A stretch of 64,000 nt of DNA from JBDHHQ01 sp039586035 (GCA_039586035.1 JBDHLD010000004.1:124001-188000); one strand, 5' to 3'. Shown: positions 16,373 through 25,999, counted from the first letter of the stretch. Program-made: numbers and translations. The notes: a model not told the origin generated them from the sequence alone.

Positions 16373-17608
16373 TTACAGGCCCACGCCCAGGCCCCTGACC
16401 AGGTAGGCCAAGCCGAAGCCCAGGTAGTTACCGAGGGCATACCCGAGCAGCCCCACGATGATTCCGGGCAGGATCAGGGCGCGCCACTCCCGCGATACGG
16501 CCACCGCCAGCGCGCTGGACGGTCCCCCCACCGCGGCCTGAGAGGCCACGGACAGAGTTCCCACATCCAGCTTGAACGCCCGGCCGGCGCCGTAGACCAC
16601 CACACCGTGCACGGCCACCACCACGAGCGTGTAGAAGAACACCTCTGCGCCTACCGCAACGATCTCCGAGATACGGGAGTGGATCCCGATGATGACGAAG
16701 AAGAAGTGGAGCGCCAGGGTGCCCAGCTGCATGGCGCCCGCCGGCCGCCGGAACGGCGCAGTGTGGCCGAGCAGGAGCGCGAGCGTCGTCAGCCAGAGGA
16801 CCGAGGGGACCGCCGGCACGACGGTCCCCATCCACTCGGCCACCAGCAGCAGGGCGAATCCCACGGCAACCAGAACCGCTAGATCGAGCGTGGACAGGGA
16901 CACCTGCACGAAGAAGGGGTGGTGTTCCGACGCGGTGTCGCTCGAGCTGGCGCCCCCTGGGTTCCCAGAAGCGTCCTCCGCTGCGCCCTCTTCGCCCGCG
17001 AGCGCGCCGGTGGCAGCCTCACGCGGCGAGGCGTCCTTGTGCCCCCGCGTGCCGGGGACCTCGGTCGGGAAGAACCGACCCAGCCAGAGCGGCAGCGTGA
17101 GGGTGGCTCCCAGCCAGATACCGGTGGTCAGGTTGTCGGCGGCCGTGGCGCCGGCGAAGAGCGCGTCCGGCAGCTCGAGGCCTCTCCCCACCGCGACGAA
17201 GTTGATGGAGCCGCCGGAGTAGGTGCCCGTGAGGGTCCCCGCCAGGCGCCAGGTCTCCTCACCGAAGGTGTCGGCGAACACGTAGGCGCCCACCGCCGCT
17301 CCCAGGGCGGTACCCGCAGCAGCCAGGAGGAAGGCGCCGACCATGCCCTTCCCCGCCCGCCTCAAGTCGCCCAGGTGCACGGCGAGGAGAAGCCATGCGA
17401 TCGCCAGCGAGGTGACGGTGCCGCCGATGGCGTCATAGACGGGCGAGGACACTGGCACCATGCCGGTGTTGGACAACGTCGCCCCCAGCACGATGGCGAT
17501 GAGCGACGCGCCCACCCGGGAGAGGGGGGCCACTCGCCGGTCTAGCCAGAAGGCCAGCGCCGTCATCAGGGCGATCAACCCGGTAAGTGCCAGCGGCGAT
17601 TGGATCAC
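16373..17608 (-). CDS. DUF819 family integral membrane protein
   Basis: 411 residues and about ten predicted membrane helices. The block LAGTLTGTYSGGSINFVAVGRGL followed by AGATAADNLTTGIWLG is the DUF819 (YjcL-like) signature. A polar, Ser/Glu/Ala-rich loop at about 200-245 (cytoplasmic or periplasmic) splits the protein into two halves. The family is transporter-like, but no substrate is known. The GTG start overlaps the stop of the LOG-family gene (GTGA). Confidence 0.8.
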   Translation of the reverse strand: MIQSPLALTGLIALMTALAFWLDRRVAPLSRVGASLIAIVLGATLSNTGMVPVSSPVYDAIGGTVTSLAIAWLLLAVHLGDLRRAGKGMVGAFLLAAAGTALGAAVGAYVFADTFGEETWRLAGTLTGTYSGGSINFVAVGRGLELPDALFAGATAADNLTTGIWLGATLTLPLWLGRFFPTEVPGTRGHKDASPREAATGALAGEEGAAEDASGNPGGASSSDTASEHHPFFVQVSLSTLDLAVLVAVGFALLLVAEWMGTVVPAVPSVLWLTTLALLLGHTAPFRRPAGAMQLGTLALHFFFVIIGIHSRISEIVAVGAEVFFYTLVVVAVHGVVVYGAGRAFKLDVGTLSVASQAAVGGPSSALAVAVSREWRALILPGIIVGLLGYALGNYLGFGLAYLVRGLGVGL

Positions 17609-18468
17609 GACACGCCGCCCCCACCCTCTACCGCCTCCGGGTCCCCGTCACTCTCCGGAGAGGCGGCCCCGCCACCCCGCCGGGGAGACGGCCGGCTGAT
17701 GTCCCCCGGGCCCCTTCGGGCCCGGCGGGCACTCTGGTACCGCTCCACGACGTGTGAGACGGCCTCCTGGGGTGAATCGGTGACGTAGATCAGGTCCAGG
17801 TCGTCGGGAGAGATCTTCCCCTCGGTAACCATGCGCTGCCGGACCCAGTCGAGGAGGCCGCTCCAGTACTCGATTCCCACCAGGACCACGGGAAAGTTCC
17901 GGATCTTGCCCGTCTGGATGAGCGTCAGGGACTCGAACAGCTCGTCCATCGTCCCGAACCCGCCGGGGAAGATCACGAACGCCTCGGCGTATTTCACGAA
18001 CATCGTCTTGCGAACGAAGAAGTACCGGAAGTCGATGGCCAGATCCACGAACGGGTTGCCCCGCTGCTCGAATGGCAGCTCGATGCTGCAGCCCACCGAC
18101 GGAGTCCCCGCGCTCCTCGCTCCGCGGTTCGCCGCCTCCATCATCCCGGGCCCACCCCCGGTGATCACCGCGAAGCCGGCCTCACCCATGAGCCGCGCCG
18201 TCTCCGCGCACGTCTCGTACATGGGATCCTCCGGCGTCGCCCGCGCCGAGCCGAAGAAGGAGACAGCCGGCCCTAGCGTAGCGAGCTCGTCGAACCCCTC
18301 GACGAACTCACCCATGATCCTGAAGACGCGCCAGGCGTCTTTCTCGACCGCGATCGTCGGCGCCTTCCTGAGGTCCTCGACGTCCACGCTCTGAAGAAAG
18401 CGTTCGTCTTCGGTCTCCCGGACAGCCGGGGGTACGGGCGTGTCCCGTGAGGCGTCGCTATCGGTCAT
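17605..18468 (-). CDS. LOG family (TIGR00730-type) Rossmann-fold protein
   Basis: 287 residues from an ATG with GAGAGGAGC upstream. It has the phosphate-binding ITGGGPGMMEAAN (102-114), Arg153-Lys154, and PGGFGTMDE (168-176), which together define the LONELY GUY / former lysine decarboxylase family. These enzymes are nucleoside 5'-monophosphate phosphoribohydrolases; some activate cytokinins and others simply cleave purine nucleotides. The N-terminal 65 residues and the Pro/Gly-rich last 30 residues are extensions. It is coupled to the DUF819 gene downstream. Confidence 0.82.
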   Translation of the reverse strand: MTDSDASRDTPVPPAVRETEDERFLQSVDVEDLRKAPTIAVEKDAWRVFRIMGEFVEGFDELATLGPAVSFFGSARATPEDPMYETCAETARLMGEAGFAVITGGGPGMMEAANRGARSAGTPSVGCSIELPFEQRGNPFVDLAIDFRYFFVRKTMFVKYAEAFVIFPGGFGTMDELFESLTLIQTGKIRNFPVVLVGIEYWSGLLDWVRQRMVTEGKISPDDLDLIYVTDSPQEAVSHVVERYQSARRARRGPGDISRPSPRRGGGAASPESDGDPEAVEGGGGVS

Positions 18469-18618
18469 GTGCGTTTGCTCCTCTCGCGTATGACAACGAG
18501 CCGGGGGGCGCCTTCGAGTCGGCGCCGAAAAGCTCGTCGTCACGGCCCGGGCGCCTGACCGCTCGGCACGAGACCCGACGGCCGCCCCTTCTGCAGGGCC
18601 CGGGCGTGCTACGGATGG

Positions 18619-19623
18619 TCACCCGCTCGCCACCCGGTGAGCAAGAGGGAATCGTCCGACCAGCCACTCCGCGGTGCGCTCCATGGCCGCGTCGAGACCG
18701 AACGGTGGGGACCATCCCAGATCGTCCAGAATGCGTCCTGTCCGGTAGGGGTTGCCACCGGTCCACAGCGTCACCGCACGCACCAGCGACAGTCCCTGTG
18801 CGCCGGGCGCGCCCAGGCCAAGGCCATCGGCGGCTCGCGCCACGGCCCTCACCAGCACCGAGGGTAGCGGCAACGCTCGAGGTCGCCGGCCCAGCGCACG
18901 GGCCAGCCCGAGAATCAGGTCCCGCTGCGACGCGGACGTGTCCGAAGCCAGGACGAAGGTGTCGTCCGGCGCCGAGGTCAGTACGCGCACCACGGCCGAC
19001 GCGACGTTGCCCGCATAGACCACGGGTACCTCGCGGTGCCCCTGGCCCAGAAGCGGGATGACCGGAAGCGTGGAGAGGCGTGCCAGGCGGGGCGTGAAGA
19101 GCCGATCACGCTCTCCGAAAACGGCCGACGGACGGAGTACGGTCACGGCCAAGCCCTCGGAGCGGCGCACGTCGTCTACGACCCGCTCAGCCGCCCGCTT
19201 GGATCGAGCGTATCCGTCCCCACGGCGGAGCTCCCCGTCCAGCGGCGTGTCTTCGTCCAAGGGGCCCCGACGCAGGCCGTAGACCGCCACGCTGGAAAGG
19301 TGCACGGCATGCCGGATGCCGACCCGAGCCGCTCCCACCAGGACGGAGCGCGTGCCCGCCACGTTCACGGCCTCGATCTCGGCCCAGGGCCCCTTGGCGT
19401 ACACGGCAGCCGCAGCATGCACGACGGCGTCACAACCGCGCATCGCCTCGGCCAGGCTCTCCACCGAGTCGGTCACGTCACCGGGCACGACCTCACAGCC
19501 CAGGCCCGTCAGATGACGTGTGTCCGAGCCCGAACGTTGCAGAGCGAGCACCTCCGACCCTCCAGCTCGCAGCTGCTCCGCCACGTGGCTGCCTACCAGA
19601 CCCGATCCGCCGGTCAGGAACAC
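18619..19623 (-). CDS. NAD-dependent epimerase/dehydratase (extended SDR)
   Basis: 334 residues. The Rossmann motif is TGGSGLVGSHV (4-14), the active-site pair is Y138-x3-K142 (YARSK), and a catalytic Ser lies in HLSSVAVYG (109-117). The extended SDR fold is intact, with a variable C-terminal substrate domain. Similar proteins act on nucleotide sugars, dihydroflavonol-like compounds or sterols, so the substrate is open. A GTG start is the first available after an in-frame stop. It begins 30 nt after the zinc-ribbon gene. Confidence 0.78.
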   Translation of the reverse strand: MFLTGGSGLVGSHVAEQLRAGGSEVLALQRSGSDTRHLTGLGCEVVPGDVTDSVESLAEAMRGCDAVVHAAAAVYAKGPWAEIEAVNVAGTRSVLVGAARVGIRHAVHLSSVAVYGLRRGPLDEDTPLDGELRRGDGYARSKRAAERVVDDVRRSEGLAVTVLRPSAVFGERDRLFTPRLARLSTLPVIPLLGQGHREVPVVYAGNVASAVVRVLTSAPDDTFVLASDTSASQRDLILGLARALGRRPRALPLPSVLVRAVARAADGLGLGAPGAQGLSLVRAVTLWTGGNPYRTGRILDDLGWSPPFGLDAAMERTAEWLVGRFPLAHRVASG

Positions 19624-19653
19624 CCGGCTGGGCGGTCTCCCCGACGCGATGCC

Positions 19654-20433
19654 TTAGCCCCCCTCGAGGAACGAGCGGGCGGAAGCCTCGATCTCTGGAA
19701 GCATGGTGGCGTGGATTTGATACTCTTCCAGCCCCAGAGCCGTTTGCTCATCCCACACGTCCAGCAACCGGCCGTAGTAGCCCGACGCGGCCTCCGAGTC
19801 GCCCATCCGATTCGCCGCTTCGGCAGCTGCTGACAGGAGGAGCAGGTGGTCCGGATAGTCCGCGAGAGCAGCCTCTGCCGATGCCAGCGCCGAGGCGAAG
19901 TCGAGGGACGTGAGCTGAAGCAGCGCCAGGTGGTACACTCCGTCGTTGTCCAGCGGCTGGGCGCGCTCGTAGGCAGCCACCGCCATCGGCAGGAAGCCCT
20001 GTACCTGAGCACTGTCACCGGCCGAGACCGCCGTCATCACTCGATTGAACAGACGATCAGCCGCTTGCCGGGGCGTCATGGACGCGAGGTCGACGGACGA
20101 TGTGCCCGTGCCTACGGGAGGCGCGGCGCCGGCTGGGGTTCCCGCAGGTATTCCGGCCGGAGGCGGCCGGTCACCGCGCAGCACCGGGCTTGCCATCACC
20201 AGGATGAGGATGACCATGACGCCCCCGGCGGCGTACCACCCGATGCGGGCATTGGCCCCCCCTGGGCCTGGGCTCTGTCCTCTCGACTCGAGGTAGCTCC
20301 CGCACGAGTTGCAGAAGCGGTCTCCCGGCTCTGGCTTCGCGCCACAGGAAGGACACACCTCCGGCTTCAGCGAGGCACCGCAGGATGCACAGAAGTTGCC
20401 GGTGGCAGCGGAGCCGCAACGCGGGCAATTCAT
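19654..20433 (-). CDS. Membrane-anchored double zinc-ribbon protein with helical repeat domain
   Basis: 259 residues. Two CxxC...CxxC zinc ribbons sit at the N-terminus (C3, C6, C15, C18 and C27, C30, C41, C44). A single membrane helix (about 66-84) and a Pro/Gly/Ala linker follow, then a helical C-terminal part (about 120-255) that looks TPR-like (DYPDHLLLLSAAAEAANRMGDSEAASGYYGRLLDVW). The ribbons would be cytoplasmic and the helical part extracytoplasmic. The ATG overlaps the M14 stop (ATGA), so it is coupled to a secreted peptidase. The function is unknown. Confidence 0.72.
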   Translation of the reverse strand: MNCPRCGSAATGNFCASCGASLKPEVCPSCGAKPEPGDRFCNSCGSYLESRGQSPGPGGANARIGWYAAGGVMVILILVMASPVLRGDRPPPAGIPAGTPAGAAPPVGTGTSSVDLASMTPRQAADRLFNRVMTAVSAGDSAQVQGFLPMAVAAYERAQPLDNDGVYHLALLQLTSLDFASALASAEAALADYPDHLLLLSAAAEAANRMGDSEAASGYYGRLLDVWDEQTALGLEEYQIHATMLPEIEASARSFLEGG

Positions 20434-22757
20434 GAACCGGCCCCGTCCATCGTCGTCCGCCGGCTGGGCACGAGGGCGTTGAAGAGCAGGGGCCAGGTAG
20501 CCACCGTCTGGGCGCGGTAGTTGGGCTGGAAGCCGAAGAGCACCACGGACCCCTCACCGATGCTCGCTTCCACGAGCGCGGGCCTGCCGGCCAGATGCTC
20601 GGGTCCCAGGATCCACCCGGAGGCCACGGGATTCCCCTCGCCGTAGTAGGCCGCGATCGAGACGCCCGGATCGTTCACCTCGAACGCCCGACTGCTCCGC
20701 CAGTACCATCCGGCCGCCTGGTCGTCCAGACCACGTGTCAGCGCGTGGTCGTCCAATTCCAGTCTGACGATGGAGCCGGGAACGTAGAACTCCTCGGTAG
20801 GCAGGCGTTCCACGGGGTTGGCGATCGGGAGCTCGAACAGATCGATCAGGAGATCGGTGGCTTCCTCGACGGCCACGAGGCGGCCACCGCCCCGGACGAA
20901 CTCTCGCAGCGCCCGGGACCCCTCCTCTCCGATGCCGCCGCGGTAGTCCGGAGGCATGGGCCCCCGACCCTGGTAGCCCTCGACGATGGTAGCGGGATCC
21001 TGCCCCTGGAACAGGATCACGTCGTACCGGCTGCCGAGACCGCCGCTTTTCACGTCATGGTGATTCAACGTGTCGTACTGCAGCCCATATTGATCCAGCA
21101 CCCACCGGGTCCACCCTCCTTCCATGGGCTCGTGCCAGGATTTGTAGACGCCGACGCGGGGGGCTTCGCTCCCCGACAGTGCGGCAGGCAGGGTGAAGGG
21201 CACTTCGGGCGCCTCGATGGGCGCGGACAGCGCCACGGTGGGCAGCGCTTCCAGGGCGTGCGCCTCGATCCCCATGAGGAGCGGCAGGGTATGGCCCGTC
21301 ACGTCATACGGGCGTTTCGGGGGTCCTCCGGGGTATTCGCGCAGGTCCGGATAGTGCTGCACCTCCAACATCGTCTGGGCAAAGGACGCGTACGGCTGCT
21401 TCATGGGGATCACGTAGCTTCCCGCGGCGAAGCCCATGCCTGCGGCCCGGAAGTCGCTCTCTGCCCGGTGGACCTCCACGTCTGCCGTCGCCAGGATCCG
21501 CAGGACGTACGCCAACCCTGTCGCGTTGTCCTGCTCCGCCGGAATCACCCATGCCTCGGGCCACGAATCCCATCCCTCCGTGGCCCGCAGACCGATCTCG
21601 TAGAAGTTCTCGAGCCAGAAGCGTCGGTTCTTGGCGGCATTGGTCAGCAGGGCCAGCGCCCCCGACTCCATGTAGTCGACGATGTCGGCCAGGTGCCATT
21701 CGCCGCCTGGCCAGGGCCTGGGGTAGTTCCAGCTCGAGACGGCGGCATCGTACTCGCGACCACCCCCGATCTCCGCCGGGTCGATCGTGACGGGCGATGC
21801 GAGCTGGGCCGACGCCGTCTCGCTCAGGATCCGCGCGCCACCGTGGTAGTGCTGGTAGGCCCGCGCAGGCGTGAACCCGTCGTAGATGGCATTGATCACC
21901 ACGCCGTCTTTGCCCTGCGCCGTGAGGTCGGCCGCCATGTATGCGCCCAGCTGATTCACGGCGCTCACGATGCCGGGATCCACGTTGGGCTCGATGGGAT
22001 CGATGTACGGCGGGAAGAAGATCCGGGCGCCTGAACCGCCCATCTGGTGGATGTCGTGCACGATCTGGGGGTGCCACGCGTTGTGCGCCCCGGTCACCGT
22101 CAGCCACGTTTCCTTCTGCGTGAACGCGTACCAGTCGCGGTTGTTGTCGTGACCCACGTAGTACTGGTACAGCCAGGGGAGGGTGGCACCCTCGTATTCA
22201 GTGCCCACCCACTCCTTGTACCAGTCGACGACCCACTGCGTCCCGTCCGGGTTGAGCGACGGAATCTGGAGCAGGATGACGTTGTCCAGGATCTCTTCGA
22301 TGCGGGCCTCCGTCGAAGACGCCAAGCGGTGAGCAAGACGGGCCGCGGTTTGAGCGCCGCCCACCTCCGTCGCGTGGATGGCGTGTGTGATGAGCACGAC
22401 CGTCTTGCCCTCGTCCAACAGCCGCTCGAGCTCTGCCTCGCTCCCGATGGTTCTCGGATCGGACAACTTCATCTGGACGGCGTGCAGCTCATCCAGCCGA
22501 GCCTGATTGTCGGGGCTCGTGATCGTCAACATGACGAACGGCAGCCCTTTCGTGGTGGTCCCGAGCGTGTCCACGGACACCCGTAGACTCGTCTCGGCCA
22601 GCTTCTCGTAGTAAGACGTCAGCTGGTGCCAGTCGGCGAGCTCGCGATCGGCCCCGAGCTCGAACCCGAAGTGGGACGTTGGAGTAGGAACTTCTTGACC
22701 ATAGGCCTGCCCGGCAGCGGCCAGGAGCAGGCAAGCCGAGAGGAGCCGCGTGTTCAT
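20430..22757 (-). CDS. Secreted M14-family zinc carboxypeptidase with C-terminal glutamine-amidotransferase-like domain
   Basis: 775 residues with a signal peptide (cleavage near QAYG-QEV at 20). The M14 domain (about 40-400) has the zinc motif HATE (128-131), the HDNNRD block (203-208) and a third metal histidine in the VHDIHQMGG region (H234/H237). After about residue 560 the sequence resembles a class I glutamine-amidotransferase-like Rossmann domain (YDVILFQGQDP, LREFVRGGGRLVAVEEAT). This two-part layout is common among large secreted M14 proteins of Gemmatimonadota and Bacteroidota. The ATG has AGGAG upstream. It is first in a run with the zinc-ribbon and SDR genes. Confidence 0.83.
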   Translation of the reverse strand: MNTRLLSACLLLAAAGQAYGQEVPTPTSHFGFELGADRELADWHQLTSYYEKLAETSLRVSVDTLGTTTKGLPFVMLTITSPDNQARLDELHAVQMKLSDPRTIGSEAELERLLDEGKTVVLITHAIHATEVGGAQTAARLAHRLASSTEARIEEILDNVILLQIPSLNPDGTQWVVDWYKEWVGTEYEGATLPWLYQYYVGHDNNRDWYAFTQKETWLTVTGAHNAWHPQIVHDIHQMGGSGARIFFPPYIDPIEPNVDPGIVSAVNQLGAYMAADLTAQGKDGVVINAIYDGFTPARAYQHYHGGARILSETASAQLASPVTIDPAEIGGGREYDAAVSSWNYPRPWPGGEWHLADIVDYMESGALALLTNAAKNRRFWLENFYEIGLRATEGWDSWPEAWVIPAEQDNATGLAYVLRILATADVEVHRAESDFRAAGMGFAAGSYVIPMKQPYASFAQTMLEVQHYPDLREYPGGPPKRPYDVTGHTLPLLMGIEAHALEALPTVALSAPIEAPEVPFTLPAALSGSEAPRVGVYKSWHEPMEGGWTRWVLDQYGLQYDTLNHHDVKSGGLGSRYDVILFQGQDPATIVEGYQGRGPMPPDYRGGIGEEGSRALREFVRGGGRLVAVEEATDLLIDLFELPIANPVERLPTEEFYVPGSIVRLELDDHALTRGLDDQAAGWYWRSSRAFEVNDPGVSIAAYYGEGNPVASGWILGPEHLAGRPALVEASIGEGSVVLFGFQPNYRAQTVATWPLLFNALVPSRRTTMDGAGS

Positions 22758-22802
22758 CCTTGGGGTCTCCTGTGACGATCTTGGGTGAGGGAGGTGGATG
22801 GT

Positions 22803-22935
22803 ATCGTCGCCCCTTTGGGGCGGCAAGCCGCGCGGAACACCGGTTTTGGCCCTTTCGTCCCGACCGAGAGGGGTCCTGGAAGCCCGCCGGCCCACAGCAG
22901 GCGGCGCATCGTCGCTCCCCTCGGGCAGCAAGCCG
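22803..22935 (+). repeat. Pair of imperfect 28-bp direct repeats between divergent genes
   Basis: Copies at 22803-22830 and 22908-22935 match at 23 of 28 positions and share the ends ATCGTCGC and AGCAAGCCG (GGCAAGCCG in copy 1). Copy 1 contains the perfect hairpin GCCCC-TTT-GGGGC; copy 2 keeps a weaker form. They lie between the M14 gene (minus) and the outer-membrane protein gene (plus), in a stretch that could also be read as an N-terminal extension of the latter. Confidence 0.55.
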
Positions 22936-22944
22936 GCCCAGGTC

Positions 22945-25110
22945 GTGAATCCGCTGCCGCTCCTCGCCTTGGCCGCGCTGGTTCAGGCCGACTCCAGCGA
23001 AGCGCGCCCAGTGCCCGGTCCGATGGTCGACCGGCACGCGCCAGGCTGGTTCGGCTTCGATTCCATCCCCGAAGACACCTACCTGGACCAGAGCGTTCAG
23101 GAGATCCTTCGGCTGGCACTCTCGGAGCGGGACGCGGCCTACGAGGGCATCGAGAGCTACGAGGCAGTCATGTCCGAGCGGATCTACGCTGGTGTCGGCG
23201 GCTGGCGCTTCCGCCGGGAGCGAGGCCTGTTCACCCAGGAGCGCGTGGCGCGGATTCGATGGGAGCGGGGGGGTGATCGCGTGGTCCAGTGGATCGGCGC
23301 CCGCCGGAGCGTCCCCCTGCTGGGAGACGACGAGGAGCTCCAACGGGAGGTGAACGACGAGATCGACGAGGATCTCGTCGACGAGGGCGATCCACCGGCT
23401 CTCTACTTCAACCCCTGGGATCGACGCATCGTGTTCGGTGATGAAACGGCGCATCATCCCCTCGCCGACTCGGCCGCTTTTCTCTACCGCTACGCCTCGG
23501 GCGACACCCTCCGGGTTCGCCTGCCGGATGGGAGCCGCGACGTCACGCTGGTCGAGGTCCGGGTGCAGCCCCGGTTCGTGGAGCCCGATCTGGTTGCAGG
23601 ATCCCTATGGTTCGACGAAGACAGCGGTGCGCTCGTCCGCGGCACCTTCAAGCCTGCCCGGCCCTGGAGTCTCGAGATCGACGCCGAGGACGATGAAGCC
23701 GACGACGTGCCGGGCTTTCTGAAGCCCATCGAGGCCGAAATCGACTATGTGACGGTGGATTACAGCCTCCACGAGCTGAGATATTGGCTGCCCAGACGCT
23801 TCGGAGCCGAGGCGGAGCTCAGGATCAGCCGTTTCGTGAACTTCCCCGTTCTGTTCGAGTGGACCGTTGGCGGGTACCGCGTAAACGACGCCCTATCCGA
23901 CATCCCCATCGAGGGGCCGCTGCCGGCGGGCTGGACCCGCTCGGAGACGCGTGTCGAGCGCGACGGCGAGCAACCGTACTACGTGACTGTCCTCGTGCCT
24001 TCGGCCGACTCCCTGCTCGCCTCTCCGGAGCTGCCCGAGCCGGTCGTCAGCTCCGAGCCCCAGGCGTTCAGCGCGGACGAGATCGCACAGATTCGGAGCG
24101 ACCTCGATGACCTGGTTGGCACCCAGACACTGTTCGGACCCCGCATCGCCTACGGTCTCCAGGACGGGATGCTCCGCTACAACCGGATCGAAGCGCTGAG
24201 CGCAGGTGTTTCGGCCGAGCTGCCTGTGCCTCCGAGCCTTTCTGCCTATGGCATGGTGCGGCTGGGCTTCGACCTGGAGCCCAACGCGGAGATCTCGCTA
24301 CGTCGTGGGCTGGAGGGGCGGCGTCTGTCGCTCACCGGTTTTCGCAGGTTGGTGCCCACGAACGAGTGGGAAGACCCTGCGGCTCGGCTCCTGAACGTCG
24401 TCGACGGGCAGGACGACGGACAGTACTACCGCGCCCTCGGCGGCGAGGTGACCTTCGTGCGCGCGGCCCGACGGACCCGTACGCGTCTGCGGCTGTTCTA
24501 CGAGCACCAGACGGCGGCCGAGAAGCTCACCGACGTCTACCTCTTCCGGCCCATCGGCGGCGAGCTGCCGCCGAACGTCGAGGCAGAGCAGGGTGGCGTA
24601 TTCGGCGCGGCTGTCATGGTCCAATGGCAGGCGGGGATAGACCCGAGGGGCTGGGTGGCGTCGGGATTCGTGTCGGCGGAAGGCAGCCTCGGCGACTTTC
24701 GATACCAACGCGTCGCCGGATCCGTCACGGTGGCGAGACCGCTGCTCCTCGGGCTGGCCGGCGCCCTTCAGGCCCAGGCCGGCGCCGCGTGGAGCGCCCC
24801 CGTGCAGCGCGGCTTCTCGGTGGGCGGCATCCGCACGGCTCGGGCCTTCCGGGCCGGAACACGATTCGGCGAGTCCTTCTGGACCGGCCGAGCCGAGCTC
24901 GCCAACGACTTCCCGGCGTTCCGGCTCCTGGCCTTCGGAGACTTCGGCTGGGCGGGGGACCGAGAGCAATTCCTGGCGTCGGACGAGTGGCTCGCCTCGG
25001 TCGGCGTGGGGGCATCCATCCTGGACGGGATCCTGAGGTTCGACCTGGCCAAGGCGGTGCGGGGCGGAAGCGACTTCCGCATCCACCTGTACCTGGACGG
25101 GGTCTTCTGA
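22945..25110 (+). CDS. Predicted outer-membrane beta-barrel protein, function unknown
   Basis: 721 residues from a GTG that gives a short hydrophobic leader (NPLPLLALAALVQADSS). The N-terminal half (30-400) is an acidic extracytoplasmic domain with a stretch resembling DUF5686/carboxypeptidase-associated outer-membrane proteins (SYEAVMSERIYAGVGGWRFRRERGLFTQE). The C-terminal half (about 440-721) shows alternating beta strands, ends in a ...FRIHLYLDGVF strand with terminal Phe, and fits a surface-antigen-like barrel. The frame stays open upstream to an ATG at 22798, but that segment covers the repeat pair and lacks a signal peptide. I do not recognise a named family with certainty. Confidence 0.6.
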   Translation: MNPLPLLALAALVQADSSEARPVPGPMVDRHAPGWFGFDSIPEDTYLDQSVQEILRLALSERDAAYEGIESYEAVMSERIYAGVGGWRFRRERGLFTQERVARIRWERGGDRVVQWIGARRSVPLLGDDEELQREVNDEIDEDLVDEGDPPALYFNPWDRRIVFGDETAHHPLADSAAFLYRYASGDTLRVRLPDGSRDVTLVEVRVQPRFVEPDLVAGSLWFDEDSGALVRGTFKPARPWSLEIDAEDDEADDVPGFLKPIEAEIDYVTVDYSLHELRYWLPRRFGAEAELRISRFVNFPVLFEWTVGGYRVNDALSDIPIEGPLPAGWTRSETRVERDGEQPYYVTVLVPSADSLLASPELPEPVVSSEPQAFSADEIAQIRSDLDDLVGTQTLFGPRIAYGLQDGMLRYNRIEALSAGVSAELPVPPSLSAYGMVRLGFDLEPNAEISLRRGLEGRRLSLTGFRRLVPTNEWEDPAARLLNVVDGQDDGQYYRALGGEVTFVRAARRTRTRLRLFYEHQTAAEKLTDVYLFRPIGGELPPNVEAEQGGVFGAAVMVQWQAGIDPRGWVASGFVSAEGSLGDFRYQRVAGSVTVARPLLLGLAGALQAQAGAAWSAPVQRGFSVGGIRTARAFRAGTRFGESFWTGRAELANDFPAFRLLAFGDFGWAGDREQFLASDEWLASVGVGASILDGILRFDLAKAVRGGSDFRIHLYLDGVF

Positions 25111-25211
25111 GGCCTCGAGGGTTTCTGAAGTCCTCTTGAGCTTCCGGGGCCCCGAAGGCCTCTCCTCCATGCCTGGAGCCTCGGAAGGCCCTTGGTCCGC
25201 GGGCTACAGGG

Positions 25212-25973
25212 TCACAGGCCGGTGGGCGCGTCGACGAAGCGCCACGCGATGCCCAGCTCGGCGGCCGCCCGCTCCGCGAGGGCGCGCACACCCCACGTCT
25301 CCGTCGCATAATGACCGCAGAGGAACAGGCTCACGCCTGACTCCATGGCCTCGTGGTAGTGGTGGTGTGAGGCCTCGCCGGTGATGAGCGCGTCGAGCCC
25401 CTGGTCCGCGGCCTCCGTGAGGAAGGACGCGCCCCCGCCCGTCACCACGGCCACGCGACCGAGGCGCTCCGGCCCCCCCGGAATCACGCGCACGTCACCC
25501 CCGAGGAGAGACGTCAGGTCTGAAACCAAGGCGTCGCGGGTCGTGTCGACGGTCCCCCACCAGCCGATCTCCCTGTCCTGGAAGGCACCGAAGGGACCCT
25601 TCACCCGCAGACCCGCCTCGCGCGCCAAGATCGCGCAGTTTCCCAGCTCCGGGTGAGCGTCCAGCGGCAGATGAGCGCTGTACACGGCCAAACGACCCTC
25701 GACCAGCGTCTTGAGCTTGCGGAAGAGGACTCCCGTGAAGGGCTGCAGGCCGCTCCAAAACAGACCGTGGTGGACCAGCAGCAGGTCGGCCCCGGCCTCG
25801 ACCGCCAGACGGATCGTGGCCTCGCTCGCGTCCACCGCCGCGGCCACCGTCGATACGGCCCGGGGACCTTCGATCTGGAGGCCGTTGAGCGCGTGCGGAT
25901 AATCGGGGAAGCCGGCGATGGCGAGGGTGTCGTCGAAAAACTGGACGAGCCGTTCTATTTCAACGGAGTGCAC
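25212..25973 (-). CDS. Nif3-like dinuclear metal-center protein
   Basis: 253 residues, the short form without the PII-like insertion. Metal ligands are H68-H69 (LLVHHGLFW), D105 (HLPLDAH, with H101) and the C-terminal GHYATE. The family (YbgI/NIF3, GTP cyclohydrolase I type 2 in databases) forms hexameric toroids; the reaction in most bacteria is not established. The start is GTG with GGGGGAG 5 nt upstream. It lies downstream of the bactofilin gene on the same strand, separated by hairpins. Confidence 0.82.
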   Translation of the reverse strand: MHSVEIERLVQFFDDTLAIAGFPDYPHALNGLQIEGPRAVSTVAAAVDASEATIRLAVEAGADLLLVHHGLFWSGLQPFTGVLFRKLKTLVEGRLAVYSAHLPLDAHPELGNCAILAREAGLRVKGPFGAFQDREIGWWGTVDTTRDALVSDLTSLLGGDVRVIPGGPERLGRVAVVTGGGASFLTEAADQGLDALITGEASHHHYHEAMESGVSLFLCGHYATETWGVRALAERAAAELGIAWRFVDAPTGL

Positions 25974-25999
25974 CGACTCCCCCGACTCGGCGTAGGACT

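Noticed and set aside
16361..16374. CCCGCGCGGG followed by TTTT on the plus strand, like an intrinsic terminator.
   Set aside because: No plus-strand gene precedes it; the only neighbour is the DUF819 end on the other strand. The stem is only three to five pairs.
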